This document shows, one piece after another, positions 7,402 to 14,187 of a stretch of DNA of 15,872 nucleotides. Positions within the stretch are counted from its first letter, which is position 1. The number at the start of each line of letters is the position of its first letter. A program made the position numbers and the translations under genes. The notes below the pieces were generated by a model that saw nothing but the letters and a program-made list of their open reading frames with translations, was not told the DNA's origin and did no database searches. The DNA is taken from contig JAICTU010000189.1 of NCBI GenBank assembly GCA_025936205.1, forward strand, positions 1-15,872, written 5' to 3'. Origin of the DNA: Polyangiaceae bacterium (lineage in GTDB: Bacteria; Myxococcota; Polyangia; Polyangiales; Polyangiaceae).

Positions 7402-7815
7402 ATGAGCAGCACCCAGCACAAGCACCACGCCGTTGGTACGACCGAGGTCGAGACTTACGTCACCAGCCCATTCGATGAGATGGCGGACGGCCCGACGCTG
7501 ACGGAAGTGCAGCTCACCGAGACCTTCAGCGGCGACATACAAGGCGAGTCGCTGGTGCGCGTCATACAGGTGGTCCGCGAGGGCGGCTCCCTGAACTTTG
7601 TCGGACTGCAGCGCGTGCGCGGTTCGGTAGGCGGGCGCACGGGGTCGTTCTTGCTGCAGCCGAGCGGCAGCTCCGCGGGCAAAGAGACCCACGCCCGATG
7701 GTTCGTGGTCCCTGGCTCCGGCACCGGCGAATTGAAAGGGCTCCGCGGCGACGACGACTTCGAGGCGCGCCTCGGCGAGCGGGGCTCGTTCTGGCTCGAC
7801 TACTACTTCGAGTGA
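7402..7815 (+). CDS. DUF3224-type small protein
   Basis: The 137-residue product resembles the DUF3224 family of small beta-barrel-like proteins. Its layout is a first strand (TTEVETYVT), a segment LTEVQLTETFSGDIQGES near 48-65, a central GLQRVRGSVGGRTGSFLLQPSG, and a C-terminal GTGELKGLRGDDDFEAR followed by FWLDYYFE. The reaction, if any, is unknown. There is no signal peptide, so it is probably cytoplasmic. I chose the ATG at 7402 because it lies just before the recognisable domain; the frame stays open to 7300 with an ATG at 7375, but that upstream stretch does not resemble the family. No strong ribosome binding site is visible. It is not obviously in an operon with the endopeptidase, which begins 287 bp downstream. 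Confidence 0.75.
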   Translation: MSSTQHKHHAVGTTEVETYVTSPFDEMADGPTLTEVQLTETFSGDIQGESLVRVIQVVREGGSLNFVGLQRVRGSVGGRTGSFLLQPSGSSAGKETHARWFVVPGSGTGELKGLRGDDDFEARLGERGSFWLDYYFE

Positions 7816-8102
7816 GCAGTTCGGGAGCTCGGCAGAGTCTCCGCGCCATCAGCGTACGACGAGCGTCCGCCAACCGGCGCGCGCAAGTGCCGCGCTAGAG
7901 GGCGCCGGCCGCAAACGTTTGGAATCTGCTCGCCAGGCTGCTACCGTTTGGTCCCAGCTCGATGCTGTGCGCCGCCCTGCGGGGCAGCCGAGGCTCCTTC
8001 GACGTGCGAGGCCGCTGGAGCAGCCCGCAGCGGAGAGGCTGCCGGCCGCGAGGGTTCGCTGCATCGCGCAGGGGTTTTGCCGCTCGTCGCAGGACGCTTC
8101 CG

Positions 8103-9263
8103 ATGCTCCGCTGGCCAGATTCACCAGAAGAATTGAGATCGCGGCTCTGGGGCGAGCTCGCGCTGCGCGGACTCACAGCGGTGTTGCTCGTGAGCACGCT
8201 CGGGTGTGGGTCGGGGTTCTTTGCTCGCGAGGCGCCGGGCTCGACGGCTGCCCGGGCGCCTGCCGCCGAGGCTCCGCGTGTGCCCGGGTCGCTGCCTCGG
8301 CGTGCTTCCTCCCGCCGACTGGAGCTGCCCGTCGTGAGGCGCGTCGTGCAGGGCAAGAGCGAGCAGGAGATCGCTCGCCTGGTGAGCAGCCAGTTGGCAA
8401 GTCTGGGCTCGATGACGTTCGGCACCGCGGCGCATGGCGGGTTGTTGAACGCCGTCCACATGCCGGAGGATGAACGTTGGGTCCTCGTTGACCCGCCTCA
8501 CGCCTGGGGCACCGCGGAGACCGTCCGATACATCGTGTCGGCCGTGACGGCGGTGATGGACGAGTTCCCGAAATCGCCGCGCTTGTTCATCGGTGACCTC
8601 AGCCGCCGCGAGGGCGGCTATTTGGCCCCGCATCTGAGTCATCAATCGGGCCGGGACGTCGACATCGGCTACTTTTACCAGAGCAAGCCGATCTGGTACC
8701 GGCGCGCGACCCGGAGAAACCTCGACCTTGCCCGGACCTGGGCGTTGATCCGCGCGTTCATCACGCGCACCGACGTGCGCTACATCTTCATGGACCGGAA
8801 GGTACAGAGCGTGCTGCGCGCGCACGCCCAGAAGCTGGGCGAAGACCCGGATTGGCTGGAGAGCATTTTTCACGGCTCCGATGGCGCACCGCCCATCATC
8901 TTGCACGAGCCGGGGCATGACACTCACTTTCACGTCCGCTTCTACAATCCGGTGGCGGAGGAGACGGGCAGGCGCTGCTACCGCGCGCTGCTGAAGCGGC
9001 ACAAACTGCAGCTCGCTCGCTACCACATCGCCCATCGCGCCCGGAAAGGGGAGACGCTGCTCGGCCTCGCCCGGCGCTATGGCACCAGCGTCCGTGCCAT
9101 CATGAAAGCCAATCACCTGAGGCGGACCTTACTGCGCGCCGGCAAGAGCTACCTGATCCCGCGCGAAGCTCCGGTCAGCGCCAGCGAGCCCGTCGCGCTG
9201 CCGCCTCGGCGGCTGCCTCCGCTTCGCGCGCAGCCCGATAGCGTCGCGAGCCTTCAGGATTGA
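8103..9263 (+). CDS. Penicillin-insensitive murein endopeptidase (MepA/M74) with LysM domain
   Basis: The 386-residue protein has a hydrophobic export segment at about 18-34 ending in LVSTLGC, an imperfect lipobox with Cys35 as possible lipidation site. A low-complexity Ala/Pro/Arg linker follows to about 75. The M74 metallopeptidase core is recognised by SHQSGRDVDIGY, giving zinc ligands His180 and Asp187, and by GHDTHFHVRF with His275 and His277. This family cleaves D-Ala-meso-DAP cross-links in peptidoglycan and is not inhibited by penicillin. A single LysM domain (YHIAHRARKGETLLGLARRYGTSV to about 353) should bind glycan strands; E. coli MepA lacks it. The ATG at 8103 is preceded by AGGA at a spacing of eight; the frame is open back to 7962, but only the shorter start places the signal sequence at the N-terminus. 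Confidence 0.92.
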   Translation: MLRWPDSPEELRSRLWGELALRGLTAVLLVSTLGCGSGFFAREAPGSTAARAPAAEAPRVPGSLPRRASSRRLELPVVRRVVQGKSEQEIARLVSSQLASLGSMTFGTAAHGGLLNAVHMPEDERWVLVDPPHAWGTAETVRYIVSAVTAVMDEFPKSPRLFIGDLSRREGGYLAPHLSHQSGRDVDIGYFYQSKPIWYRRATRRNLDLARTWALIRAFITRTDVRYIFMDRKVQSVLRAHAQKLGEDPDWLESIFHGSDGAPPIILHEPGHDTHFHVRFYNPVAEETGRRCYRALLKRHKLQLARYHIAHRARKGETLLGLARRYGTSVRAIMKANHLRRTLLRAGKSYLIPREAPVSASEPVALPPRRLPPLRAQPDSVASLQD

Positions 9264-9327
9264 TGCCAGGGGCCCCCCCCGCCCGCTCGCGCTTCACACT
9301 CCTGGGCGCTTTCGGGCCCTTGCCCAC

Positions 9328-12147
9328 TCACGCCGTCGCCGCGCCCACCTGTGCCAGGGCCGCTGCTGCCCGCCGCAAGGATTTCGCCGGCGGGACGCTC
9401 CCATCGGGATCCAGGCGCTCCGTGGCGAGCAGCTCGGCGAGGGGCACGAAGCTGTCGTCTGCGCCGGCTTCCCCCGGCACGCGCACGGCAATGCGGCTCG
9501 GGAAATACTGACCGGTGCGCTCGCGCTGCCAGAGGGGGCGGCGCGGCATGTAATTGGAGTCGACCTCGGCGCGCGCGAGAACGGCGTTCCAGTACGCGCG
9601 GCGGCGGCGCTCGTCGGGGACGACGCTGCGCGGGAAGGCGGCGAGGGCGGCGTCGCTGACGAGCTGAGCGCTGAAGCCGGAACGGCGGCGGGCGGAGCCG
9701 TACAGCTCGTGGAAACGGGCCACGAAGCACAGGAGCAGGAAGAATTCGCCCTGGTTGCGGGCCAGGCGGAGGCGGCGCCCGTCGGCCTCCAGCTCGATCG
9801 CCGTGGGACACAACAGCTCGTAGAAGGCCCCGAGCTTGTCGCGAGCAAAGTCGGGATGACGAAAGGCTCTGCGCAGCGCGAAGTGGATGGGCATGCGGCC
9901 CAGGCTGTCCACGGCGTCGATGCGCGCGCCGCGCTCCACGAGCTCCTGCGCGAGCTCGAGCTGACCGACCTCCGCCGCCATCATGAGCGGGGTCATGCCC
10001 ATCATGTTGCGGTGGTCGAGCCCGTACGTTCCGGCGTCATCGAGCGCCTGCTTCGTGTCGCCTCTCAGGTAAGGCCCGAGTGCCCGCTCGCGCGCGTGGG
10101 CGGCGGCCGCTTCGCGCGGGCGCGGCGGGCGGTATGCGGGGCGCCCCTGGACGGCGACGCAGAGCGAGACCAGCTCGTGGAACGCGGCGAACTCGAACAG
10201 GTGCTGCTTGGCCTTGTTGTAGACGCTGCCGGGAGCGAAGGCGCGATCGTGGGCTTGCAGGAACCCTGCGCGATCGAGCACGGGCCAGGGCACGGGCGTG
10301 GTGCGCAGGATGTTCTTGCGGATGGCATCAGCCTGCTCCTGCTTGCCCTGAAGGTCGAGGCGGCGCGCCTCTTTTTGCCAATCCTCCAGGCTCGAGGCGC
10401 GAGCGGAGACCTGGGTCACGTCTTCGCCACACACGACGCCGAGCAACCCGAGCAGCGGATGCTCCGCGTCGCTCTCGACCAGATAGACCGTGTCCACCGC
10501 GCGCGTGAGCGCGACATACAGCGAATTGACGAAGAACTTGTAGACCTCGAGCGACTTGTCGCCCTTGTCCTTGGCGCGCGAGTAGACGAGCGAGTCCAGC
10601 TCGAGTGACTGGCGCGTGACGCCCTCGCTGACCTCGCGAAAGCGCGCGCGCTCCGACGAGATCAGATCATACAGAATGACGGCCTCGTACTCGAGGCCCT
10701 TGGCCTCCGCCACCGAAAACACGAGCGGCGTGGAGAAACGCTGCCGGGCTTCCGCCTTCTGCGCGTCGGCGAGCACGATCACCGCCACCTGCGCGGATCC
10801 TCGCGTGCGCTGATTGAGCTCGCGCAGCACGGCCTCTTTCTTCCTCAGCCCGATGATCTTCCCCGAGCCCTCCGAGGCCGCGCGTACCAGGGCCGTGCTC
10901 TCGCGATCGACGGAGCCGAAGCGCGCGTTCTTGATCTTGAGCAGCGCGTTGGCAGTCTCGCACACCGCTCGGCTGCTGCGATAGTTCACCTCCAGCACGT
11001 GGATGGGCGCGCGCAGCGCGGCCTCTTCCTGACAGTAGAACAGGCTCTTGATCTTGGACCAGGAGAAGAAGTTCGGGTGGACGATCTGGTTCGCGTCGCC
11101 GCAGATCAGGAAGGCCTCGGGATTCTTCAGGCTGGCGAGCACGAGCGACAGCTCGGCGTTCGTCAGATCCTGCACCTCATCCACGACCACGGCGTCGTAC
11201 TTGCGCTCGGCGCGGGGGCGGTACTCGAGCGCGACCAGGTTGGGATCGTACAGCTCGGACTCCGCCAGCCAGGCGCGGTACTTGGCCAAGAAGGCGTGGA
11301 CGGCCGGGCGTTGCGCGGCGGGATAGATGGACTGCCGCACGCCGAGGGCCTGATACAGCTCGAGCGTCAGCGGACCGCGCGCGTCCGCGGTGAGCACGCC
11401 GCGCAGCTCCTCGAACAGCTGGTGCGCCGTGGTGAAGCGCAAGCTGGCTTCATGGCGCTTGAACAGGCTGTGGAAGTCCGCGAGCCTCACCGGACGGCCC
11501 CGCGGCACCTCGATGCTCTCCAGCAGCGCCCGATAGCTCGAGAAGTCCACATTCTGGGCCGAGTTCTCGTAGCCGTGCGCGAAATAGAGGCCCGCGGCGC
11601 TCTCGGCCAGGTAGGCCGACTGCGTGACGTACAGCACCTCACCGGAGAGCTCGCGCAGCTTGGTCAGCGTGAGCGCCGTCTTGCCGCTGCCCGCGCAGCC
11701 CACGAGCACCATCGGCAGCGGCAGCCGGAACAGCTCTGCCTGCCGATCATCGAACGAGAGCGGCTTATCGAGCACGTGAAACTCCGAGCGCCCCGGGTGC
11801 AGATAACGCACGGGCACCAGGGCCTGCTCGAGCGGACTCTGGGCTTCGGACTCGATGCCCACGACCCGCTCTTCATCGACGCGCGCCCCGCGCAAAAAGC
11901 GCGAACGATCGTAGGCATGGCACTCGATCAGCTCCAGCGCCAGGCAAGCCCTCCTCCCGCCGTGCTCGACGAACTGCAGCAACAGCCGACTGTCGTAATC
12001 GAGCTTGGCCCGATGAAAGGGATGTCCGGTAAGCTTCTTCACATCCGGACTCACGAAATCGTCCCGCTCGATCGCGGCGCGAACCTTGCGAAAAGAAGAC
12101 GCAAGGCGCTTCGGCACCACCAGTTTCCAGTGCGTCAAAAAATCCAT
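9328..12147 (-). CDS. RelE-like / superfamily 1 helicase / ankyrin fusion protein
   Basis: This 939-residue protein is a UvrD/Rep-like SF1 helicase with extra domains. Residues 1 to about 90 have the order of a RelE/ParE-type fold: basic helices, KKLTGHPFHRAKLDYDSRLLLQF, then a strand and HAYDRSRFLRG. The helicase core has a Q-motif-like DDRQAELF (133-140), Walker A GCAGSGKT (150-157), Walker B VVVDEVQDL (320-328), motif III FLICGDANQ (346-354), motif IV VNYRSS (387-392), motif V EAKGLEYEAV (481-490) and motif VI YVALTRA (544-550). Two ankyrin-like repeats follow at about 709-782 (GMTPLMMAAEVGQLELAQEL, then GRMPIHFAL). Residues 783-939 are unassigned. The start ATG at 12147 has GGGAG nine bases upstream. 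The role is unknown: DNA or RNA unwinding coupled to a sensor or toxin-like module is inferred. It is convergent with the endopeptidase gene and borders mobile-element debris. Confidence 0.9.
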   Translation of the reverse strand: MDFLTHWKLVVPKRLASSFRKVRAAIERDDFVSPDVKKLTGHPFHRAKLDYDSRLLLQFVEHGGRRACLALELIECHAYDRSRFLRGARVDEERVVGIESEAQSPLEQALVPVRYLHPGRSEFHVLDKPLSFDDRQAELFRLPLPMVLVGCAGSGKTALTLTKLRELSGEVLYVTQSAYLAESAAGLYFAHGYENSAQNVDFSSYRALLESIEVPRGRPVRLADFHSLFKRHEASLRFTTAHQLFEELRGVLTADARGPLTLELYQALGVRQSIYPAAQRPAVHAFLAKYRAWLAESELYDPNLVALEYRPRAERKYDAVVVDEVQDLTNAELSLVLASLKNPEAFLICGDANQIVHPNFFSWSKIKSLFYCQEEAALRAPIHVLEVNYRSSRAVCETANALLKIKNARFGSVDRESTALVRAASEGSGKIIGLRKKEAVLRELNQRTRGSAQVAVIVLADAQKAEARQRFSTPLVFSVAEAKGLEYEAVILYDLISSERARFREVSEGVTRQSLELDSLVYSRAKDKGDKSLEVYKFFVNSLYVALTRAVDTVYLVESDAEHPLLGLLGVVCGEDVTQVSARASSLEDWQKEARRLDLQGKQEQADAIRKNILRTTPVPWPVLDRAGFLQAHDRAFAPGSVYNKAKQHLFEFAAFHELVSLCVAVQGRPAYRPPRPREAAAAHARERALGPYLRGDTKQALDDAGTYGLDHRNMMGMTPLMMAAEVGQLELAQELVERGARIDAVDSLGRMPIHFALRRAFRHPDFARDKLGAFYELLCPTAIELEADGRRLRLARNQGEFFLLLCFVARFHELYGSARRRSGFSAQLVSDAALAAFPRSVVPDERRRRAYWNAVLARAEVDSNYMPRRPLWQRERTGQYFPSRIAVRVPGEAGADDSFVPLAELLATERLDPDGSVPPAKSLRRAAAALAQVGAATA

Positions 12148-12173
12148 CGATGACCGCTCCCGTTGTAGAGAGC

Positions 12174-12202
12174 CGCATACCTTCCTCGGCTGCTCGTGTC
12201 GA
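12174..12202 (-). promoter_or_regulatory. Weak promoter candidate for the helicase gene
   Basis: On the minus strand TCGACA (12202-12197) and TATGCG (12179-12174) are separated by 17 bases. The -35 box matches five of six consensus bases, the -10 box only three. The position would give a leader of about 20 bases containing the GGGAG ribosome binding site. Confidence 0.3.
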
Positions 12203-12395
12203 TGTCATCGGGCCGACGGGGACTGGCGATTGCTAGGAAACATGCTGCGGCCTGTGGACGACCTGGGGACACAATCGAAACGGGCCTGTTTACGCTCGTG
12301 CCGATACCGCGCAGGCAACGCCCCGTGGATAGACGAGGCTGGAGCCGGCCCTGCTCGACCCCGTCGCGGCACCACGCGGCATCCTGCGGCGAGGG
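12203..12395. other. Non-coding stretch at the edge of the IS-rich zone
   Basis: I find no gene and no recognisable transposase fragment here. The stretch around 12250-12295 (CTGTGGACGACCTGGGGACA and following) has the look of an insertion-sequence end, but I could not find its partner, so this remains a guess. Confidence 0.3.
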
Positions 12396-12476
12396 ACTCC
12401 CCAGCTGCGGCGCGCTCCCATCACTGCCGAATCCATTTCCGACACGCCGCGCCAACGGCGGTGCGCGACGACGCGC
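12396..12476. repeat. Direct repeat, copy A
   Basis: The core 12396-12442 contains CCCCAGCTGCGGCGCGCTC followed by ATCACTGCCGAATCCATTTCCGA in two adjacent parts. It matches copy B over the whole core with about four differences and copy C over the second half. Similarity continues more weakly to about 12476 (CGCGACGACGCGC, shared exactly with copy B). Read on the minus strand, copies A and C both end an open frame in R-K-W-I-x-Q-stop, which suggests the 3' end of the same ancestral gene. Confidence 0.8.
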
Positions 12477-12619
12477 AGGTCAGCCGTCGGTCCCGCGGTG
12501 GGTTTTGCAGGCTCATGCCGCCAGCGCGCGAGCCGCAAGGTGAGGTCGTTCAGCGCCGGCGCCGGGACCGCGGGTGAGGTCGCGGTTTTGGGTGTCGATG
12601 AGTTCGGGGGCGGCTGGGC

Positions 12620-12897
12620 GTCAACCGTTCCAAGAAGGCTCCGATGTGCGCGTCCATTTTTCTCCGGCCTTGGCCAGGACCGAATCGACACTGCGCATGG
12701 CGCATGCCGCTCTGCCGACGGGATCATCGGCAACATCCGTCGCGCGCCCCCGCGACGCTGCCGGGGGTGCATCTTGATCAGCTCGGTCCCGAAGTAGATG
12801 CGCACGGTGGTCTGGTCGAGACGAACTCGGACGAGCTTGTGGACTCGAACAGCTCCCATGGCACCTTGCGGGTCGTGCCGTGGATGCGCTTGCCAGC
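12620..12897 (-). pseudogene. IS21-family transposase (IstA) C-terminal remnant
   Basis: Segments typical of the IstA C-terminal region appear in order but in different reading frames: KRIHGTTRKVPWELFE, then TTVRIYFGTELIKMHPR, then RGRATDVADDPVGRAACAMR, then AHIGAFLERL. IstA is the DDE transposase of IS21; its C-terminal part normally carries a HGTT motif, a VRIY...HPR strand pair and a downstream YAMR motif, all seen here. The N-terminal DNA-binding and DDE catalytic domains are absent and at least two frameshifts separate the pieces, so it is dead. Upstream it is fused to an IS481 fragment near 12897. No convincing istB partner is left. Confidence 0.75.
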
Positions 12898-12974
12898 AGG
12901 CACGTAGCTTCTCGGGTCCCCAGGTGGGATGGCCTTTTGCGCTCCTTCATCGAATCGGTTTCTTTCCAGGGCAT
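12895..12974 (-). pseudogene. IS481-family transposase remnant (N-terminus, internally deleted)
   Basis: From 12974 the frame reads MPWKETDSMKER, the usual opening of IS481-family transposases. At about 12935 it passes without the expected helix-turn-helix into GHPTWGPEKLRACW in another frame, a motif normally found some 60 to 80 residues further on. The gene then runs into IS21 sequence. Only the first dozen codons and this short motif survive, so there has been a large internal deletion. The tandem CAG-GTCAGGGATGTCC repeats just upstream look like the IS481 end. Confidence 0.75.
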
Positions 12975-12980
12975 GAGTGC

Positions 12981-13029
12981 CAGTGTCAGGGATGTCCCCG
13001 GATAGCGGAACACAGCGTCAGGGATGTCC
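12981..13029. repeat. Tandem 17-bp direct repeat at an IS481 end
   Basis: CAGTGTCAGGGATGTCC (12981-12997) and CAGCGTCAGGGATGTCC (13013-13029) differ at one base and lie 32 bp apart. They sit directly upstream of the IS481 transposase start (minus strand). TGTCAGGGATGTCC-type sequences are what I expect for the terminal region of such elements, where transposase binds. Confidence 0.7.
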
Positions 13030-13088
13030 ATGGATCAACCTGTCAGGTCTGTATCCGGATCAAACCCAGGCTCGGCACCCATCGCGAG

Positions 13089-13166
13089 ACACCCCAGCTG
13101 CGGCGCGCTCAAATCACTGCCGAATCATTTCCGATGCACGACGGATAGCCTGGCGCGACGACGCGC
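13089..13166. repeat. Direct repeat, copy B
   Basis: The core 13089-13134 is nearly identical to copy A (shared ACCCCAGCTGCGGCGCGCTC and ATCACTGCCGAATC), with a one-base deletion (ATC-ATTTCCGA) that breaks the shared R-K-W-I reading frame. Similarity to copy A runs on to CGCGACGACGCGC near 13165. It lies at the truncated end of the IS481 transposase fragment. Confidence 0.8.
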
Positions 13167-13193
13167 CCGAGGCCCACTCACGTGACGGCTCCT

Positions 13194-13425
13194 GCCAACG
13201 AGGAAGTCGCCCTTGAAGTCGATGCACCAAAGAGCATGGCCATGGGTCACACCGCTCAGCGGGTTGGAGGAGGGAGGCGTGCGCCGTCTTTGGCGACGGG
13301 AAATTGCGCGCCCAGCAGATGGCGGCCCCCAGCGAGGACGACCCTTGCGCGCTGGGAGGGCGCTGCGAACGGTGGGCGTCGATGAAGGCTTTCGTTCTTC
13401 CACGAGTGGCAGACCCCCCCGCCCC
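13194..13425 (-). pseudogene. IS481-family transposase remnant (catalytic-domain start)
   Basis: The clearest piece is SNPLSGVTHGHALWCIDFKG with DFLVG following, encoded at about 13194-13268. This is the beginning of the DDE (RNase H-like) domain of IS481 transposases, where the Asp of W-C-x-D-F-K-G is the first catalytic residue. Upstream in the same frame are RRRTPPS and PRWGP, two further family landmarks that are closer together than normal, so residues have been lost. After FLVG the sequence jumps into repeat copy B, and the remaining two thirds of the catalytic domain, including the second Asp and the Glu, are missing. It cannot be active. It follows the zinc-ribbon pseudogene in the same direction, probably as the second gene of one element. 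Confidence 0.72.
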
Positions 13426-13975
13426 TCAGGCAGCGAGCGCGGCTGCCGCGAACGCTTGCTCGATGAGGGATCCCGCACGCTGCGACTCCCTCTGCACCCT
13501 GCCGCGGCGAGCCGTGAGCAGGCCAGCGCCGCCACGCGACGATGCGCGGCAACAGCTGGCCTGATCCCACCGCGTCGACCCTGCTGCCCAGCGGGTCCAT
13601 CGGCTTGGATCGAAGCCCACCCGCCACTGCACGCGCTGACGGGTCTCTCCCATGGAGAGCCTCGCGAGCCCGAACAGGCAGAACGCCAGGCCGATTGCCG
13701 ACGCCCAATAGGGGCGCCGAGCGCAGAGACCACCTGGCAACACCGTCGTGATCCCACCGCAGCGCTGGCAGCGGTAGCGCCGGACCGCCACCACCATCGT
13801 TTCTGGCTCGCTATCGGCGTGCGCGGCGCCCCACACCTGCCGCCAGCGGACGCCATGGCCTTGCAGGTACGAGCGCGGAGCCCCAGGGCTGGCTAGCTGC
13901 CCCACACCGGCTGCAGCAGCCCGGACGCACTTGCTCGGCGGACGGCAAACTCTCCACCCAACTCTCGACACGCAT
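13426..13975 (-). pseudogene. Frameshifted zinc-ribbon protein associated with insertion sequences
   Basis: From the ATG at 13975 the frame reads MRVESWVESLPSAEQ, then CSRCGAASQPWGSA, a first CxxC knuckle. Near 13865-13875 the reading continues in another frame as LQGHGVRWRQVWGAA, then RRYRCQRCGGITTVLP, a second CxxC knuckle, and on through WASAIGLAFCLF to the stop at 13426 (ending AFAAAALAA). The reconstructed protein of about 180 residues resembles zinc-ribbon/helix-turn-helix proteins found beside IS481-like transposases in high-GC bacteria (DUF6431-like by layout, from memory and not verified). The single frameshift means it is not made intact. It is followed at once by the IS481 fragment in the same orientation. 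Confidence 0.6.
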
Positions 13976-14120
13976 CGTCGAGAGATGATGCCCTCTCCGC
14001 TCGTCAGCTTTTGTGGCCGACACCGCGTCGCTGCTCGCTCCACGCGCGATCTCTTGCCCGATCACATCAATGGAGATGCGCGGCAACATCAACCCCCGGC
14101 GCCTTCCTCCCCCTCCCCGA

Positions 14121-14180
14121 CTCTCAAATCACTGCCCAATCCATTTCCGATGCTCCGCGGATTGCGGTGCGCATTGCCGT
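14121..14180. repeat. Direct repeat, copy C
   Basis: The core 14121-14150 (CTCTCAAATCACTGCCCAAT, then CCATTTCCGA) matches copies A and B, with the CCCAGCTGCGG half lost or diverged. Weaker similarity continues to about 14180. It ends immediately before the REP-type transposase gene. Its orientation is the same as copies A and B, so the three flank two blocks of IS debris. Confidence 0.75.
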
Positions 14181-14187
14181 GCCCTAG

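Noticed and set aside
8103..9263. Endopeptidase and DUF3224 genes as part of a phage lysis cassette
   Set aside because: No holin, spanin or other phage gene is nearby, and the export signal and LysM fit a cellular wall enzyme.
9264..9327. GGGGCCCC and GGGC...GCCC stretches between the convergent genes as a terminator
   Set aside because: The stems are short, ambiguous and have no T-tract; not enough to call a terminator.
9709..12153. Long plus-strand open frames opposite the helicase gene
   Set aside because: They mirror the helicase codons on the other strand and show no recognisable motifs; the helicase motifs are unambiguous.
12250..12295. CTGTGGACGACCTGGGGACA-like sequence as DnaA boxes or a replication origin
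   Set aside because: The resemblance to the DnaA box is only partial, there is no AT-rich unwinding region and no replication gene nearby; an IS end is more likely.
12135..12577. Short open frames on both strands between the helicase and the IS remnants
   Set aside because: They are compositionally biased and end inside the direct repeat; no family resemblance.
12550..12620. Possible istB start (LNDLTLRLARWR) after the IS21 remnant
   Set aside because: Only about a dozen residues resemble the IstB N-terminus and no Walker motif follows.
12396..14180. Three spaced repeats as a CRISPR array
   Set aside because: The copies are about 693 and 1,025 bp apart with transposase remnants between them, and no cas genes are present.
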